From Piliocolobus tephrosceles (Eukaryota > Chordata > Mammalia > Primates > Cercopithecidae), in contig NC_045441.1 of NCBI RefSeq assembly GCF_002776525.5, positions 64,310,952 to 64,374,951 on the forward strand: a stretch of DNA of 64,000 nt. The letters run 5' to 3'. The notes under the pieces were generated by a model. It made no database searches. It saw only the letters and a program-made list of their open reading frames with translations, and was not told the DNA's origin. Made by a program: the position numbers and the translations under genes. Every line of letters begins with the position of its first letter. The first letter of the stretch is position 1. Positions 36,789-48,699 of this stretch are shown in pieces.

Positions 36789-38527
36789 TAGAGTATAATG
36801 ATTAATGTTTATCCTAGTGATCTGAGTCATCAAGAAAAGGTTTATAATAAAGTTAAGATAGTATTTAATGCATTTTGGAAAGACTTTTCTTTAAAAATTT
36901 TTGTTCTTGGAAGTTTTATGTTCTACTGTCTGGAAAACTTGATCCCAAATGCTTGTGATTGTGCATATCACAGCTATTGTTTACTGCCTAATGAGTTTTC
37001 ATATTCTGCAAGTTCTAAGCCTCTGAAGTGATGCCCACCTTTTCCCGGCATACCATGGTTCCCAGGGCTGGCTGCTGTGAGCTTCACTGTGTTGTTTTCT
37101 GACAGTGCTAATGCCTGGGCCCTCTGCTCAGCTTTTGGTTCGCTCTGCCTACTGTGGAACCCTGGTTTCTGCCTGTCTCAAGGCTCAGCAGGAAGTGTGA
37201 GGCATGGCTAAGCTTAGAAAGATTGCTCCAGCATCATAGCAGATCATACCGTTAAAGATAATTTTGGTTTATCTATTGACACCATGTATTTTAACTTCTG
37301 GAAGTTAAAATGTCTGTGATTTTATAGCATACATTGAACAAAGCATCCTGTTTGTTTTTAGGCTGAGTATCTTTCTATGGGAGGAGCTCTGACACCCAAG
37401 CTGATTCTTATCTAACAAAATAGATGACAAGATTTTGTATAACAAGGGATTTATTGTCACAACACCAGTACCAAGAAAGATTCTACATGGTTACTTATCT
37501 GTACCACTGTTACTTTTCTTTGTCAGCCATAGTTCACATAACAGGTGTGCTCCTAGCAAAATATTCTTCAGTTTTCTCTTGAGTTACATCTGTGAGAATG
37601 TCAGTATGTGGTATGACTCCCACAACTGTCCCATTTCATGGGAGATTTCGAACATGTCTCAGGCAGTTTTATGAAGAAATTTGAACATGAAAATATAATT
37701 GTTGTAATGTCTGTTGAATATATCTTATTCTGTTGATTTGTGGAGCAGACTGTTCCACGATTCAGTACTCTACTTTTGAGGCAAAAGAATTATACAGATT
37801 TGTAAACATTCAGTGTAATATTAAGAACCAATAATTATCAAACTTTTAGTATGTCTTAGAATTACCTGGGAATATTGGTGGTAATGCAGGTACCTAGACC
37901 ACATCCTTAGAAATTCTAAGTTACAAGGTATGGGGCAGTGGGAGGGATCTGCATTTTTACCAGGTTCTCTGATGCAGTCCAGCATTTGAGAACAACTAAA
38001 ATAGACATTCATTCCTGATGGAATTATTAACTGAAGTATCTAATATCTGAAACTTGATTTCACCTAATTTTTCCTCATTATACTATCTTTATTCCAAAAG
38101 AGAATTCATAGCACTTTCATGTGAAAGCAAACCCGGTCATTATTATTTGTATTCAAGAAGAACATGGCAGTTCCAAAATGAGTGCTACTTTTAAAATGCT
38201 TCTTGAATCTTTGAATATTTTCTTTGACTATCTTGAGTATACAGAACAGTGAAGGACATTGTTCCTGGGTGATATTTTTAAATCTCTGTTATGTACAATT
38301 GGTAAGATAATATAAAACAAATATTCTTAGGAAGAAAAAGCAAATACTCAAAATGAAAATTATAAAGTGTCAAAATTCTGGTTTGGAATAAATGAAGAAA
38401 TTTGAAAAACTCAGAACAAAGAACTGTTAGGGATAGGTAAGAAAAATAGATACTGTGTAAATATTTTTTGCTAAATAAGTTTTAGTAGCATCATCTCAGA
38501 CAGATAAATACTTACCCTTATAATTTT

Positions 38528-38819
38528 TTTTTTTTTTTTAAATAAAAGATCTTGCACTGTCACCAAGGCTGGAGTGCAGTGGCATGATCTCGGCTCACTG
38601 CAACCTCTGCCTCCCGGGCTCAGGTGATCCTTCTGCCTCAGACTCCCAAGTAGCTGGGACTACAGGCGTGCCACCATGCCTGGCTAATTTTTGTATTTTC
38701 AGTAGAGTCAGGGCTTCACCAAGTTGGTCAGGCTGCTCTCAAACTCCTAACCTCAAATGATCTGCCTGCCTTGGCCTCCCAAAGTACTGGGATTACTGGC
38801 GTGAGCCACTGCTCCCAGC
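38528..38819 (-). mobile_element. Alu, left member of inverted pair
   Basis: Flanked by CCTTATAATTTT copies. Its 5' end faces the next Alu 43 bases away. Confidence 0.93.
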
Positions 38820-38862
38820 CCCTTATAATTTTCTTTGTAAAAAAAAAAAAAAAATACGTAGA

Positions 38863-39156
38863 CCAGGCGCAGTGGCTCACGCCTGTAATTCCAGCACTTT
38901 GGGAGGCCAAGGTGGGTGAATCATGAGGTCAGGAGTTCGAGACCAGCCTGGCCAACATGGTGAAATCCCATCTCTACTGAAAATACAAAAAATTATCTGG
39001 GCATAGGCGGGCACCTGCAATCCCAGCTGCTCAGAAGGCTGAGGCAGGAGAATCGCTTGAACTTGGGAGACGGAGGTTGCAGTGAGCCGAAATGGAGCCA
39101 CTGCACCTCCAGCCCGGGTGACAGAGTGAGACTCCATCTCAAAAAAAAAAAAAAAA
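38863..39156 (+). mobile_element. Alu, right member of inverted pair
   Basis: Starts CCAGGCGCAGTGGCTCACGC, ends in a 16-base A tail, 624 bases before exon 8. Confidence 0.93.
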
Positions 39157-39780
39157 TTATAAATGTTTTTTAACAACCTTTTTAAATTTTCCATTGCCCG
39201 CTAGTAATGAGTTTCACACATTTGGTTTTTCTTAATAGTTTGATTCAATTGCATGTGTGTTTCTTAACAAATTTGGAACATACCAATTATAATGGTGATA
39301 ATTTATTTGAACTGCAAGCCAACATAAAGCAAATGAGTTTAAATATATTGCCTTTAAAATACTTATATTATACTATACTTTTTGGAAGTAAGATAAACAT
39401 TTTTGATGTGCCCTATAATTGTTTCAAGGAATATGAACATTTTCTGGATGTCAGTTCTCAGAAAAAAAAATTGCACTCTGGAGTCATTGTCCTAAATCTG
39501 AATCACTATGGGCTTACTGAATTATCCTCACTGGAAAAATACTTTTATTCTAGATTAAGGATGTATTTTTCTCTTTAATTATCTAGACCTATGACTGAAA
39601 ATGGTATATTCTAAAAGATTTTTGTCATTTTGTCTTAAAGCCTGTGTAATCTATAGCCTTAATGATTTCTTCCTTTTTGTATCAATATTATAGGACAGCA
39701 GTGTCCATGGGCTGATACCGCTGTAGTGTTTCCATGGTGATTTCAGAGTTTGTTTTTTCTCCTCTTCATGCCCACTCTAG

Positions 39781-39909
39781 GGTTCTGATCCCACTGCATT
39801 CTCTGTCCTTACCCAAGCCATCACTGGCCAGGTGGGTTTTGTGGATGTGGAATTTTGCACTACCTGTGGAGAAAAGGGAGCAAGTAAAAGATGTTCAGTT
39901 TGCAAAATG
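39781..39909 (+). CDS. ANKMY2: ANKMY2 exon 8 (residues 295-337, first half of MYND finger)
   Basis: 129 bases (43 codons, phase 0 at both ends) between CACTCTAG and GTAAGA. It begins GSDPTAFSVLTQAITGQVGF and ends with FCTTCGEKGASKRCSVCKM, which supplies the first four zinc ligands C320, C323, C332 and C335 of a MYND finger. Confidence 0.97.
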
Positions 39910-40999
39910 GTAAGAATGAAGTTCTTTTTAGTTCATTGACCTCTGGTTTAGATGCAGCCAAGCTGATGATTGAGTTTTAATATTCCATAAGAGTGGACCT
40001 TAGTTTTCTAATAAATTGTAGCAATGAAAATATTTTATTTAATACTTAAAAAGTCGTTTTGGAAGAGAATTAATAGGATCAGTATAGTTAGTTACTGTGT
40101 CTTCTGCTACACTGCCAGTCTTCCTTTGCCCCTTTGTTGGTCACCTCATGGAAAGAAAGGATATGAATGAATGAATATGAGAAAATAAGAGAAAGATTAT
40201 CTTTGGTGCAAGGAGACCAAGGCTAGTGCAGATATGAAACCTAGAATAGGACAGTTCATAAATATACATTCTTTACTCTTCTGATGTTGACTTTAATGAC
40301 AGTGTCTTCATCCTTGTAAAACTGCAATTTCTGACTGTTGCCAGTCTTTAATTCCTATGGACTGTACTTCCCCCTTCTGCCAGAATTAACTTTGTAAAAG
40401 GCATATCTGATCGTGTTCTCACATCCAGATACTGAGCACATGCATGTGTCTGTACATTCACTTAATCCCATAGGTAGCATCAACTGCCTGTTGACTTTAA
40501 AGTTGAAATTCTTCAGCATGTTGTATGAAACCCATTATAATCCACTGTAACCTACTTCTTCAGCTTCATCTTGTTTAATGACTTACTTCTCTGAACCTCA
40601 GTTTCCTGAATTAAATGAAATTCCAGAATTAAATCAAACTATTCATATTGGTTAACTATTACTGCTTTTAAAAACACACTGAAACTCAGTGCTTAAAACA
40701 ATAATCATTTAGCCTTTCTCTCACAGTTATGGTTGGCTGTTCTCAGCTGGGGCAGTTGTGCTCCATGTGACTCTCATCCTTCTTGTACTAGCAGGCTAGG
40801 CTGAGCATGTTGTCTTGGCAATAGCAAAGGTACACATGGGCAGGTAGAAACACAGAAGGCCTCTGAAGGACTAGCCTTGAAATTGCCATGTTGTGTCATG
40901 CTATTGGCCAAAATAAATCACATGGCCCAATATGAAGTCAAGTCTCCTCCCCCTCAGTGCAGAGAACTTTGAAATCATTTGAGAAAGTATATGAATGCA

Positions 41000-41475
41000 A
41001 GGATGAATGAAGAATTGGGGTCAATAATACAATATATGTATAAGGGCCTAGCACAGTGCTTGGCATATAATAAGTGTTTAATAACGTTCATTCCTATCTC
41101 CTTTCCACCCCCACTTGCAAAAATATAAGGCCATTTACAAAAACTTCTTGCTGTTTTTGAACATATCATTCACTTCCCTGTTCCTGCATTTTTGTACTAG
41201 ATATTTTCTCCAGTCAGAATTCTTCTTTCCTATTTTTCTGTCTACCTTGACTCACCACAGCTAGAGTGAGTTGCTGCTTCCTCCATGCCTCCATCACTCT
41301 TACATCCTGTACTGTGTTTAAAAATTATGTATTTAAGTGCCTGCCTCTCTCCCTTCTTCCATATCTTTCTTTTTCTTGACCCTAGCTACCTTTGGGACAA
41401 TAACTCTATCTTCCTTGTCATTGTGCTGTACCAATTCTGACACATAGCGGGTTCATAATAAGCTATTTGCTAAAG
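41000..41475 (+). mobile_element. L2-like, sense
   Basis: CTAGCACAGTGCTTGGCATA, TAATAAGTGTTTAATAACG and a second end-like stretch near 41,440. Confidence 0.55.
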
Positions 41476-41561
41476 TCTTTGGTAGACTATTTGTTATATA
41501 TTCATTATTGTTTTAAAGTAAAGCTACAAACTATAAATCTAAATGAATACACAGATACTGT

Positions 41562-42006
41562 GTTAGGCTGTTCTTACATTGCTATCAAGAAATACTTGAG
41601 ACTGGGTTTTTTTTATATTTCTAAAGAAATTACATTTATAAAGAAAAGAGGTTTAATGGGCTCATGGTTCTGAAGGTGTACAGGAAGCATAGCACGGGCA
41701 TCTGCTCAGCTTCTGATGAAGTCTCAGGAAGCCTTCAATTGTGGTGGAAGGTGAAGGGGGAGCAGGCATGTCACATGGCAGGAGCTAGAGCAAGAGGAGG
41801 TGGGGGAGTTGCCACATGCTTTTGAACAACCAGATCTTGTGAGAACTCACTCACTATTGTGAGGACAGCACCAAGGGAAGGGTGCTAAACCGTTCATGAG
41901 AAAACCGCCCCCATGATCCTATCACCTCCCACTAGGCCCCACCTCCAACATTTGGGATCACAATTCAATATGAGATTTAGAGGGGACAACATCCAAACTG
42001 TATCAA
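41562..42006 (-). mobile_element. MaLR-type LTR (THE1/MST-like), antisense in intron 8
   Basis: The minus strand starts TTGATACAGTTTGGATGTTG and has the GGGCCTAGTGGGAGGTGATA and CATGGGGGCGG blocks of THE1/MST LTRs. It ends 118 bases before exon 9. Confidence 0.75.
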
Positions 42007-42124
42007 CCACATATTATGGTTTTAAAATAAAGTATGGAAAATGACATTTTTATAGCTTAGTCATAGTTGGGAAATCTTACAACCCGAGCTCTGGAAATGA
42101 AAATAAACCAACAATTGCTTTCAG

Positions 42125-42254
42125 GTGATATATTGTGATCAAACCTGCCAGAAAACACACTGGTTTACTCATAAGAAAATCTGTAAGAATCTGAAGGACA
42201 TTTACGAAAAGCAACAATTGGAGGCTGCCAAAGAAAAGAGACAAGAGGAAAACC
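42125..42254 (+). CDS. ANKMY2: ANKMY2 exon 9 (residues 338-380, second half of MYND finger)
   Basis: 130 bases between CTTTCAG and GTACGT. It begins VIYCDQTCQKTHWFTHKKIC, giving the last four zinc ligands C341, C345, H353 and C357. A charged helix (KNLKDIYEKQQLEAAKEKRQ) follows. Exons 8 and 9 together give C-x2-C-x8-C-x2-C-x5-C-x3-C-x7-H-x3-C, the complete MYND pattern. Confidence 0.97.
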
Positions 42255-43189
42255 GTACGTATATAAAGACCGAGTTCACCCTGCTTCTTAGTGGAGAGAG
42301 AGATAATAGGTGATCTTAACACACTGGAACTGAGTCTTCTCTGGAAGCCATAGGAGCTCAGGAGTGACCAATGAAAGAATCACATTTAAATTTAAATGTG
42401 TCCCTTTTTTAAATTCTTGGGATATAGTCAGCCTAGACATCACTGGAAAACAGAGACGTTAAATTCTGAGGGATGTAGTTTATTTCATATTCTACATTTT
42501 AGCTTAGGTGACTGCCCTGGAACAATGGGATTCTTAATGGGTATTAACTTATATTCTGCTCATGAAGGATTTTAAAGTCTTTGAATAAGAGAATTAATTA
42601 AATTTCCACTAATGGCTACCAGAAGATTTTAAGGGTGGAAACCTTTAAATTCCTTAATTAAATTTCAGAACTGTAGGTGAAATTACAGAGTACATTTATA
42701 AATCATTAAATTGCAGATCTAATATACAGATCAAATTTCTACAAGTGTCAGAGCAGTGAATTTTGTATTTTTTTTTCTCCATCCTCTTGAGGTTTTGTGA
42801 CCCATTTTCATCAGAAATAATGAGTTGCTTCAGCAGTGATTATCAGATTGGAGAGGAGAACCACCCCCACCCTCATGCCTCATTCCAGAGAATATATTGT
42901 ATGTTCTGGGGGAGTGCATGTAGTTTGAAAAAGATGCCTCGGTTACTCTGATACCAGGCATTTCTGCCTCCACCTCTCAAGGAACCATATCCCCTTTACT
43001 ACTGGGTTGAGAAATACTCTCAGTGGAATTAAATGATTTGTACACAGTTAAACCATTTATCCTTAATAGTCAGGCTTTCTGACTGCCATGCCTTCTCTTG
43101 TTTTCTTGACCAGACTTTTTTATTCTATGTGCTAAGGACAGAAAGTAACAAATGTTCATTACTAACACACCACTGAGGGAGAAGATTGT

Positions 43190-43420
43190 CAGTAGAATGG
43201 GCACTCCCATTTGTTAAGCATCATTCATGCGCCAAACACTGCTCTAAATATTACAGAGACCTTTATTCTTCACCAATGGAAGCTAGCCTTTATTACCTAC
43301 GTATTATAGACAAGGGAAACAACTGCATGCAGGCAATTACCTCTCCAAGGACATCAAACGAATTCACAGAAAAGCTGTATTCAAATACAGGCTTTGTCAA
43401 GTCCCAAGCAACAATCCTGA
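43190..43420 (-). mobile_element. MIR, antisense
   Basis: CAAACACTGCTCTAAATATT then TTATTACCTACGTATTATAG. Confidence 0.6.
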
Positions 43421-43429
43421 TTTAGAGAT

Positions 43430-43660
43430 GGCTTTGGAACCAGAGGCCTGAGTTCAAATGCTGGTTCTGCTGTTTCACTAGCTAGGAAACTTGTAGCAAG
43501 TTACCAAACCTCGCTCTTCTCAGTTTTCTCATTTGTAAAATAACGTTAGCGATGACAGTAGAGATAATAATATACCTCATGTAGTTGATATGAAGATTAA
43601 ATAATACATGTAAAGCATTGAGAAGAGTGTCTGACACATGGTAGGAACAAAATAACTTCT
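43430..43660 (+). mobile_element. MIR, sense, abutting the exon 10 acceptor
   Basis: GAGTTCAAATGCTGGTTCTG, TTCTCATTTGTAAAATAACG and GTGTCTGACACATGGTAGGA: a nearly complete MIR. Confidence 0.8.
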
Positions 43661-43675
43661 TCTTTTTTTAATCAG

Positions 43676-43860
43676 ATGGCAAACTTGATGTCAATTCTAA
43701 CTGTGTTAATGAAGAGCAACCAGAGGCTGAAGTGGGTATCTCCCAAAAAGATTCCAATCCTGAAGATTCCAGGGAAGGAAAGAAAGTATCTCTTGAAAGT
43801 GAAGCTGAGTTGGAAGGCTTACAAGATGCTCCTGCAGGGCCACAGGTGTTGGAGGAGTAA
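43676..43860 (+). CDS. ANKMY2: ANKMY2 exon 10, coding part (residues 381-441 and stop)
   Basis: Begins after TTTAATCAG and completes a split histidine codon. It encodes the acidic tail, starting GKLDVNSNCVNEEQPEAEVG and ending PAGPQVLEE, with TAA at 43,858-43,860. Composition is Glu/Ser/Asp-rich, so the tail is probably disordered. Confidence 0.97.
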
Positions 43861-44840
43861 AAGCCAGAGCAAGTGCCAGTGTGGATGGTCCTCCCCCTGC
43901 AAGAAGCTGGAAAACTCATGGGAATGCATTGTCCTTGCCTCGTTATACCTGCATGGCACCATGGCAGGATTCCACATTTCATAGAATAGAGGTTTTCAAG
44001 GAAACCCCTGTTGACCATGCCCTAATTTCCTGTTGATTTCTATTCTATAATTGAACAGATAATCCTATGGAAAATTTTTTGTTTCAAAATACAGGAAAAA
44101 CATTCCTATTTCCTTTCTGAGGCTGGCTTTCCAGCAATTGTTTCAAAGGAAAATAGATCCCCTTAAAGAAAAAATAAAGGCTTTAGGGAACAAAGGGACA
44201 AGCAGAACAGGTGTGGAAGAGAGATTTTCAGGAAAGAAAAAATTTATAGCTACAGAGATGGGTAGTTAGAAAAATCGTAACTTATATGTGAATAAAATAC
44301 ATATAAACAGCATTTACTGTAGTGGCATTCTACTTAAGATGCAATGAAATGAAGAAGAGCTTCATGTTCAAGGACCTTTGCCATAGTTCAGCTAATTGTA
44401 GTTTTATACAGAAATGATCCTGAACACTCTGAACTTGACATAGTCCTGCGGTGATATTCTATCTGCAGTATTTGTACCTCCAGAATGGCAGATCCCTCAG
44501 CAGGAACAAAGGCGTATTGACGGTTCTCTCAGCCTGTGCAAAAAAGGTACTTCCTGAAACTTTTGATTCAATAATGGCTAAACATACTATGTACACAATT
44601 ATTGTAAGGCTAATTCACGTGCCATACTCCACCTGAAAGCCTGAGTTATCTTGCTATAAGCTTTTCATGGAGCACTTCCTTTCCAGAAACTGATTTGTAA
44701 CTCTATTAGAGAATGTCCTGGTGTCAGTTTTTAGCATATATAGTATTTAAACAGAGCTAGAATGTGATGTCTGAAGATAGTGCTGCGTTTCTAAGTTTCT
44801 TGTGTGGATTTTAAAATAAATTGTGCCTACAAATATAAAC
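43861..44840 (+). other. ANKMY2: ANKMY2 3' UTR
   Basis: About 980 bases of untranslated sequence with no Alu. Earlier AATAAA hexamers lie at 44,173-44,178 and 44,291-44,296, and the distal one at 44,815-44,820. The distal signal should give cleavage at about 44,835-44,845. The exact end is inferred. Confidence 0.8.
44815..44820 (+). terminator. ANKMY2: ANKMY2 distal poly(A) signal AATAAA
   Basis: Canonical hexamer about 955 bases after the stop codon, followed by T- and GT-containing sequence. Upstream AATAAA copies at 44,173 and 44,291 could give shorter 3' UTRs. Confidence 0.75.
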
Positions 44841-45037
44841 AACTCATCTTGTTTTATAATTTATTGTTGGGGAGTGGCAAATATTAGAGAAATATTAGAG
44901 AACTTAAAAAATAATAGGAAACGTGACAAATATTGGAGAACAGCAAAGTAATAATTATTTTAATATGTACAATGGCAGAACAAAATGACTAGAATTCTCA
45001 CCTCACTTTGCTGATCAAATTCTATCTTGTGGATTTT

Positions 45038-45593
45038 GTTTGTTTGTTTTTGTTTTGAGATGGAGTTTGGCTCTTGTCACCCACACAGGAGTGAAATGGC
45101 ACTATCTCAGCTCACTGAGACCTCCACCTCTTAGGTTCAAGTGACTCTTCTGCCTCAGCCTCCTGAGTAGCTGGGATTACAGGTGCCTGCCACCACACCC
45201 AGCTAACTTTTGTACTTTTTTTTTTTTTTTTTTTTGAGACGGAGTCTCACTCTGTTGGCTAGGCTGGAGTGCAGTGGCTCAATCTCGGCTCACTGCAAGC
45301 TCCACCTCCCAGGTTCACGCCAGCTAATTTTTTGTATTGTTAGTAGAGACGGAGTTTCACCATGTAAGCCAGGATGGTCTCGATTTCCTGACCTCGTGAT
45401 CCGCCCGCCTCGGCCTCCCAAAGTGCTGGGATTACAGGTGTGAGCCACCACGCCCGGCCATTTTCGTGTTTTTAATAGAGACGGAGTTTCACCATGTTGG
45501 CCAGGCTAGTCTCAAACTCCTGACCTCAGGTGATCCACCTGCCTTGGCTTCCCAAAATGCTGGGAATACAGGCGTGAGCCACTGTGCCCAGCC
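45038..45593 (-). mobile_element. Antisense Alu with a second antisense Alu inside (45,216-45,459)
   Basis: The outer element is flanked by a 15-bp duplication (TATCTTGTGGATTTT at 45,023-45,037 and 45,594-45,608). The inner is young-looking (CTGACCTCGTGATCCGCCCG) and lacks about 60 internal bases where GGTTCACGCC joins AGCTAATTTT. Confidence 0.92.
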
Positions 45594-47458
45594 TATCTTG
45601 TGGATTTTTATCTTCCTTACACTCTATTTTTTTCCTAGCCCTAACATATACCCTATACCACACAGACCCTATACTATACTGGCTCTAGGATGACTTTGAG
45701 TAAATTTATTGTTGAGGGTTAACTGGTTAGGAATTCAGCAGGTGAATTTAGACTGAATTTGTTAATCATGACAAGCCTCCCTTGGAAAAAAATAAAATCA
45801 TTCATCCAAATACTTCATCTATACACACACTGATGAACATTTACCTTTAGGTAGTGAAGGACCCCTCCCAGTCATTCCTCTCCCACTGACATGCTTTTTA
45901 CCTGAGTTCCTGGGATTTTAGTGATTTTTTGTAATGTTTGTGTTACCATCAATTCTCCTTTTCTTCACCCCACTCTGTCACACACTGTGGAGGACTCTGG
46001 CAAGAGGGCATGGCCCCTGTCTTTGCATACCGTGAGGGTTGTGGAAAAGCAGAAGAAATTGTCACCCAGTAAACTGAGTTATTTCCCTGCTCTGCATTAG
46101 CTGCAAAAAAAGGAACATACAATTGGGGGGAAAAAAGGCAGGCAGGTTTTATTCCTGGCCAGGAATGGAGAAGGAGAGAGCTCTTGCTCTAAAGACACCT
46201 ACCTCCCAAGCTGTGGGAAGCTGGGGAACTTTAAGGAGTTAGATGTTGGGTGGAAGATAGGTAAGCATATTCAGAGAGGAGCTCCAGATGCACAAGCATA
46301 GATCATAAACGTGTCTCCATACACCCCACGTTCAGCAAAGGTAGCGATTCTCCTCTGGGTGAGAAGCTTAGCATTATAATGATATGCTAATGATCTAAAG
46401 GTAGCAAGGAGTCTCTGCTTCTGGTTTGCTGAGTTTCACTCAGGCCTTATCTTCCTGTAGTAATTGGCGAAGGATCCTGAAACTCCTGGACCACATGGAG
46501 TCCTTTTAAGCAGACTTACTTAAAGAGACTAGAAAAAAAAAAAAACTGTTTAATGAGCTTCTTCAGCTTTATCTCCTGGGCTGCCCTGGTAACAGAATTA
46601 GGCAAATAAAGAGTAGAGGCAACAGAGAGGTACTTTTCTCCTTTATTGCCATGAATTACTAAATGAATCAGAACTAACAGATAGAGCTGGCATAAATAGG
46701 AACTTTAACATTGAACAAAGAGAAATTCAAGCATAAGCCATTTCAATATCAAAAATTTATTTAGATGTATGTTAGGAAAGGGGTGGTCAGAAAATGGGGT
46801 TGATTCTGATTATCACAAATTATCTAAAACAGCATTTTTCATTATACCAACAGAACACATGGTCATCTTGATTATTTTTTTCCCATGTTGAATTGTTTTC
46901 AGTATGCTACCAAAAAACTCTTCTCAACAAAAATAGGACCTAAAGGATTTTGAATACTCTTACTATTCCAATACTTCTTGTACCTAGAGCTGATGTAATA
47001 CAATATTGAATTGACCAGTTGGTTTAAGAAATTGGATTCTGCTTTTTAATTCAGTAGATAATAATAGCTGACAGTGAAAGTTACTCTATCCCTGAAATAA
47101 TTTTGTTTAATATTCACAATGACCCTGTGAATTAGACTTTATCCAGTAGCATAGATGAGAAACTTTAAAGAGGTTGCTTAATTTATCCAAAATTGTAGAG
47201 CTGGTACTTGGCGAGGTCTGCAGTTTTAACTAGTACATTATACATTCTTAACATTTTAACCTCACTGTAGTATCCCTGCAGCCAGAAGATCATACAGGGT
47301 TGAAGACAAGCTGTTATTTTACAGGGTATAATGGATATTCACAAAGTCCTGAAAAAAAAAAAAATCACTGTTTTTGGTCATCTTTCATATATATGAGTTT
47401 ACTTGAGTTTTAATGCTATTGCATATAAAACATCATAGAAATTCTTTGTCTCTCTTTC

Positions 47459-47759
47459 TTTTTTATTTTTATTTTTTTAGACAGAGTCTCACTATCCCCC
47501 AGGCTTTAGTGCAGTGGTGCAATCTCAACTCACTGCAACCTCTGTCTCCTGGGTTCAGTAGATTCTCCTGCTTCAGCCTCCTGAGTAGCTGGGACTATAG
47601 ATGTCTGCCATCATGATGGGATAATTTATGTATTGTTTTAGTAGAAAAGGGATTTCCCCATGTTGGCCAGGCTGGTCTCAAACTCCTGACCTCAGGCTAT
47701 CCGCCCACCTCGGCTTCCCAAAGTGCTGGGATTACAGGTATGAGCCACTGCACCCGGCC
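47459..47759 (-). mobile_element. Alu
   Basis: Antisense, ending GAGCCACTGCACCCGGCC. Confidence 0.92.
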
Positions 47760-48699
47760 AGATATTCTTATAGTGGATATTCTTACAGTGTTTTCATCCT
47801 GTCTCCCCTACTTCTGAAGCAAATTAGTGCCCTTCTTGAGTGGAAACTGATTGTTCCGATTTAGGTGGTTTTATGGTTGTTGCCAGTAGTGATTGGCCTC
47901 CTTGGTCACAATGAGGACAATCAGAGCAATTCCCAGAGATTTTTTTCATTCCTGAAGTTGAAGAAGGGAGGCTTTTATTATTTTTTTATTTGTTTCTCCT
48001 TTACAGAGTTGTAAAGTACAAGGATTTGGCTCCAGAACTGAGGCCATGATCCCTGACATGTGAAGGCACCTGAAAATGCAGTTATTAAATGGACACCAGC
48101 GAGATAGGGATAGAGAGAGGAAACGCTATTTGAGTTGTCGAATCTAGTGGGCTCTGACAGAGTCCACACTTGGGTTTACAAGGTCCGCTTACATAAGCAA
48201 ATACATTCCCATTTGGATTTCTGTCACTTAGAACCAAAGAATCCTTATTAATAACATCTTGTGGCAACTAGAAAACAAAAGCAAATTTCAAAAGTTAAAT
48301 ACATACAAATATAGGTAAAAGAAAATTGAAAGCATAGAACTTGAATTTTATGATTATATTCTCTTAGAAAATTAACAATGGCAGTTCAAATTTCAAATTA
48401 GATTTAAGAACTAACCTCTGATTATTTATCTTGTCCATATTCCTACCCATGGGGTCTGGGGAGTCATGCCCTACAAACCATGGATTCTCTTCAGATGGGT
48501 GTTATTTGACTGTGTATATTGTGACTTGCTTTTCAATCTGACTGTGGCATAACATTATGAGACAAGGAAAACACATTTCACTGCAAAATATATTTCCTTG
48601 CCATGCCTTGAAATTGCCCTGCAAAGTGTTTTGTGGAAAGGATCCACATTCTATAGAGAATCCCCTTCCCCCTTTGTTTTCCTTCCTTTTTTTTGCAGA

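Larger units (their letters stand above)
34459..39780 (+). other. ANKMY2: ANKMY2 intron 7
   Basis: Carries antisense Alus at 35,083-35,361, 36,492-36,788 and 38,528-38,819 and a sense Alu at 38,863-39,156. The last two form a head-to-head inverted pair 0.6-1.25 kb before exon 8. I see no known element in 34,540-35,070, 35,370-36,480, 36,790-38,510 or 39,160-39,770, apart from A-rich runs. Confidence 0.75.
39910..42124 (+). other. ANKMY2: ANKMY2 intron 8
   Basis: Holds L2-like sequence (about 40,330-40,620 and 41,000-41,475), an ancient repeat of uncertain family at about 40,640-40,975, and an antisense MaLR-type LTR at 41,562-42,006. The 5' 400 bases show nothing I recognise. Confidence 0.7.
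42255..43675 (+). other. ANKMY2: ANKMY2 intron 9
   Basis: Includes an antisense MIR at about 43,190-43,420 and a sense MIR at about 43,430-43,660 whose end is about 15 bases before the last acceptor. The first 900 bases show no element I recognise. Confidence 0.75.
1..44840 (+). other. ANKMY2: ANKMY2 gene, intron 1 to 3' end (5' exon outside window)
   Basis: Nine coding exons join without a stop. Together with a missing first exon of 67 coding bases they give 441 residues, the human ANKMY2 length as I remember it. Seen: ankyrin repeats at about residues 45-74, 79-108 and 112-141; a conserved middle block 142-319; a MYND finger at 320-357 with ligands C320, C323, C332, C335, C341, C345, H353 and C357; a Glu/Ser-rich tail 381-441. 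There is no signal peptide or membrane segment in the visible part. Known for the family: ANKMY2 is a cytosolic and ciliary protein reported to bind FKBP38 and to help adenylyl cyclases reach the primary cilium, which restrains Hedgehog signalling. All introns are GT-AG. The promoter is not in the window. Confidence 0.97.

Noticed and set aside
39207..39578. A 123-codon open frame just before exon 8
   Set aside because: AT-rich composition, no domain, and it lies in the intron; exon 7 joins exon 8 directly in phase 0.
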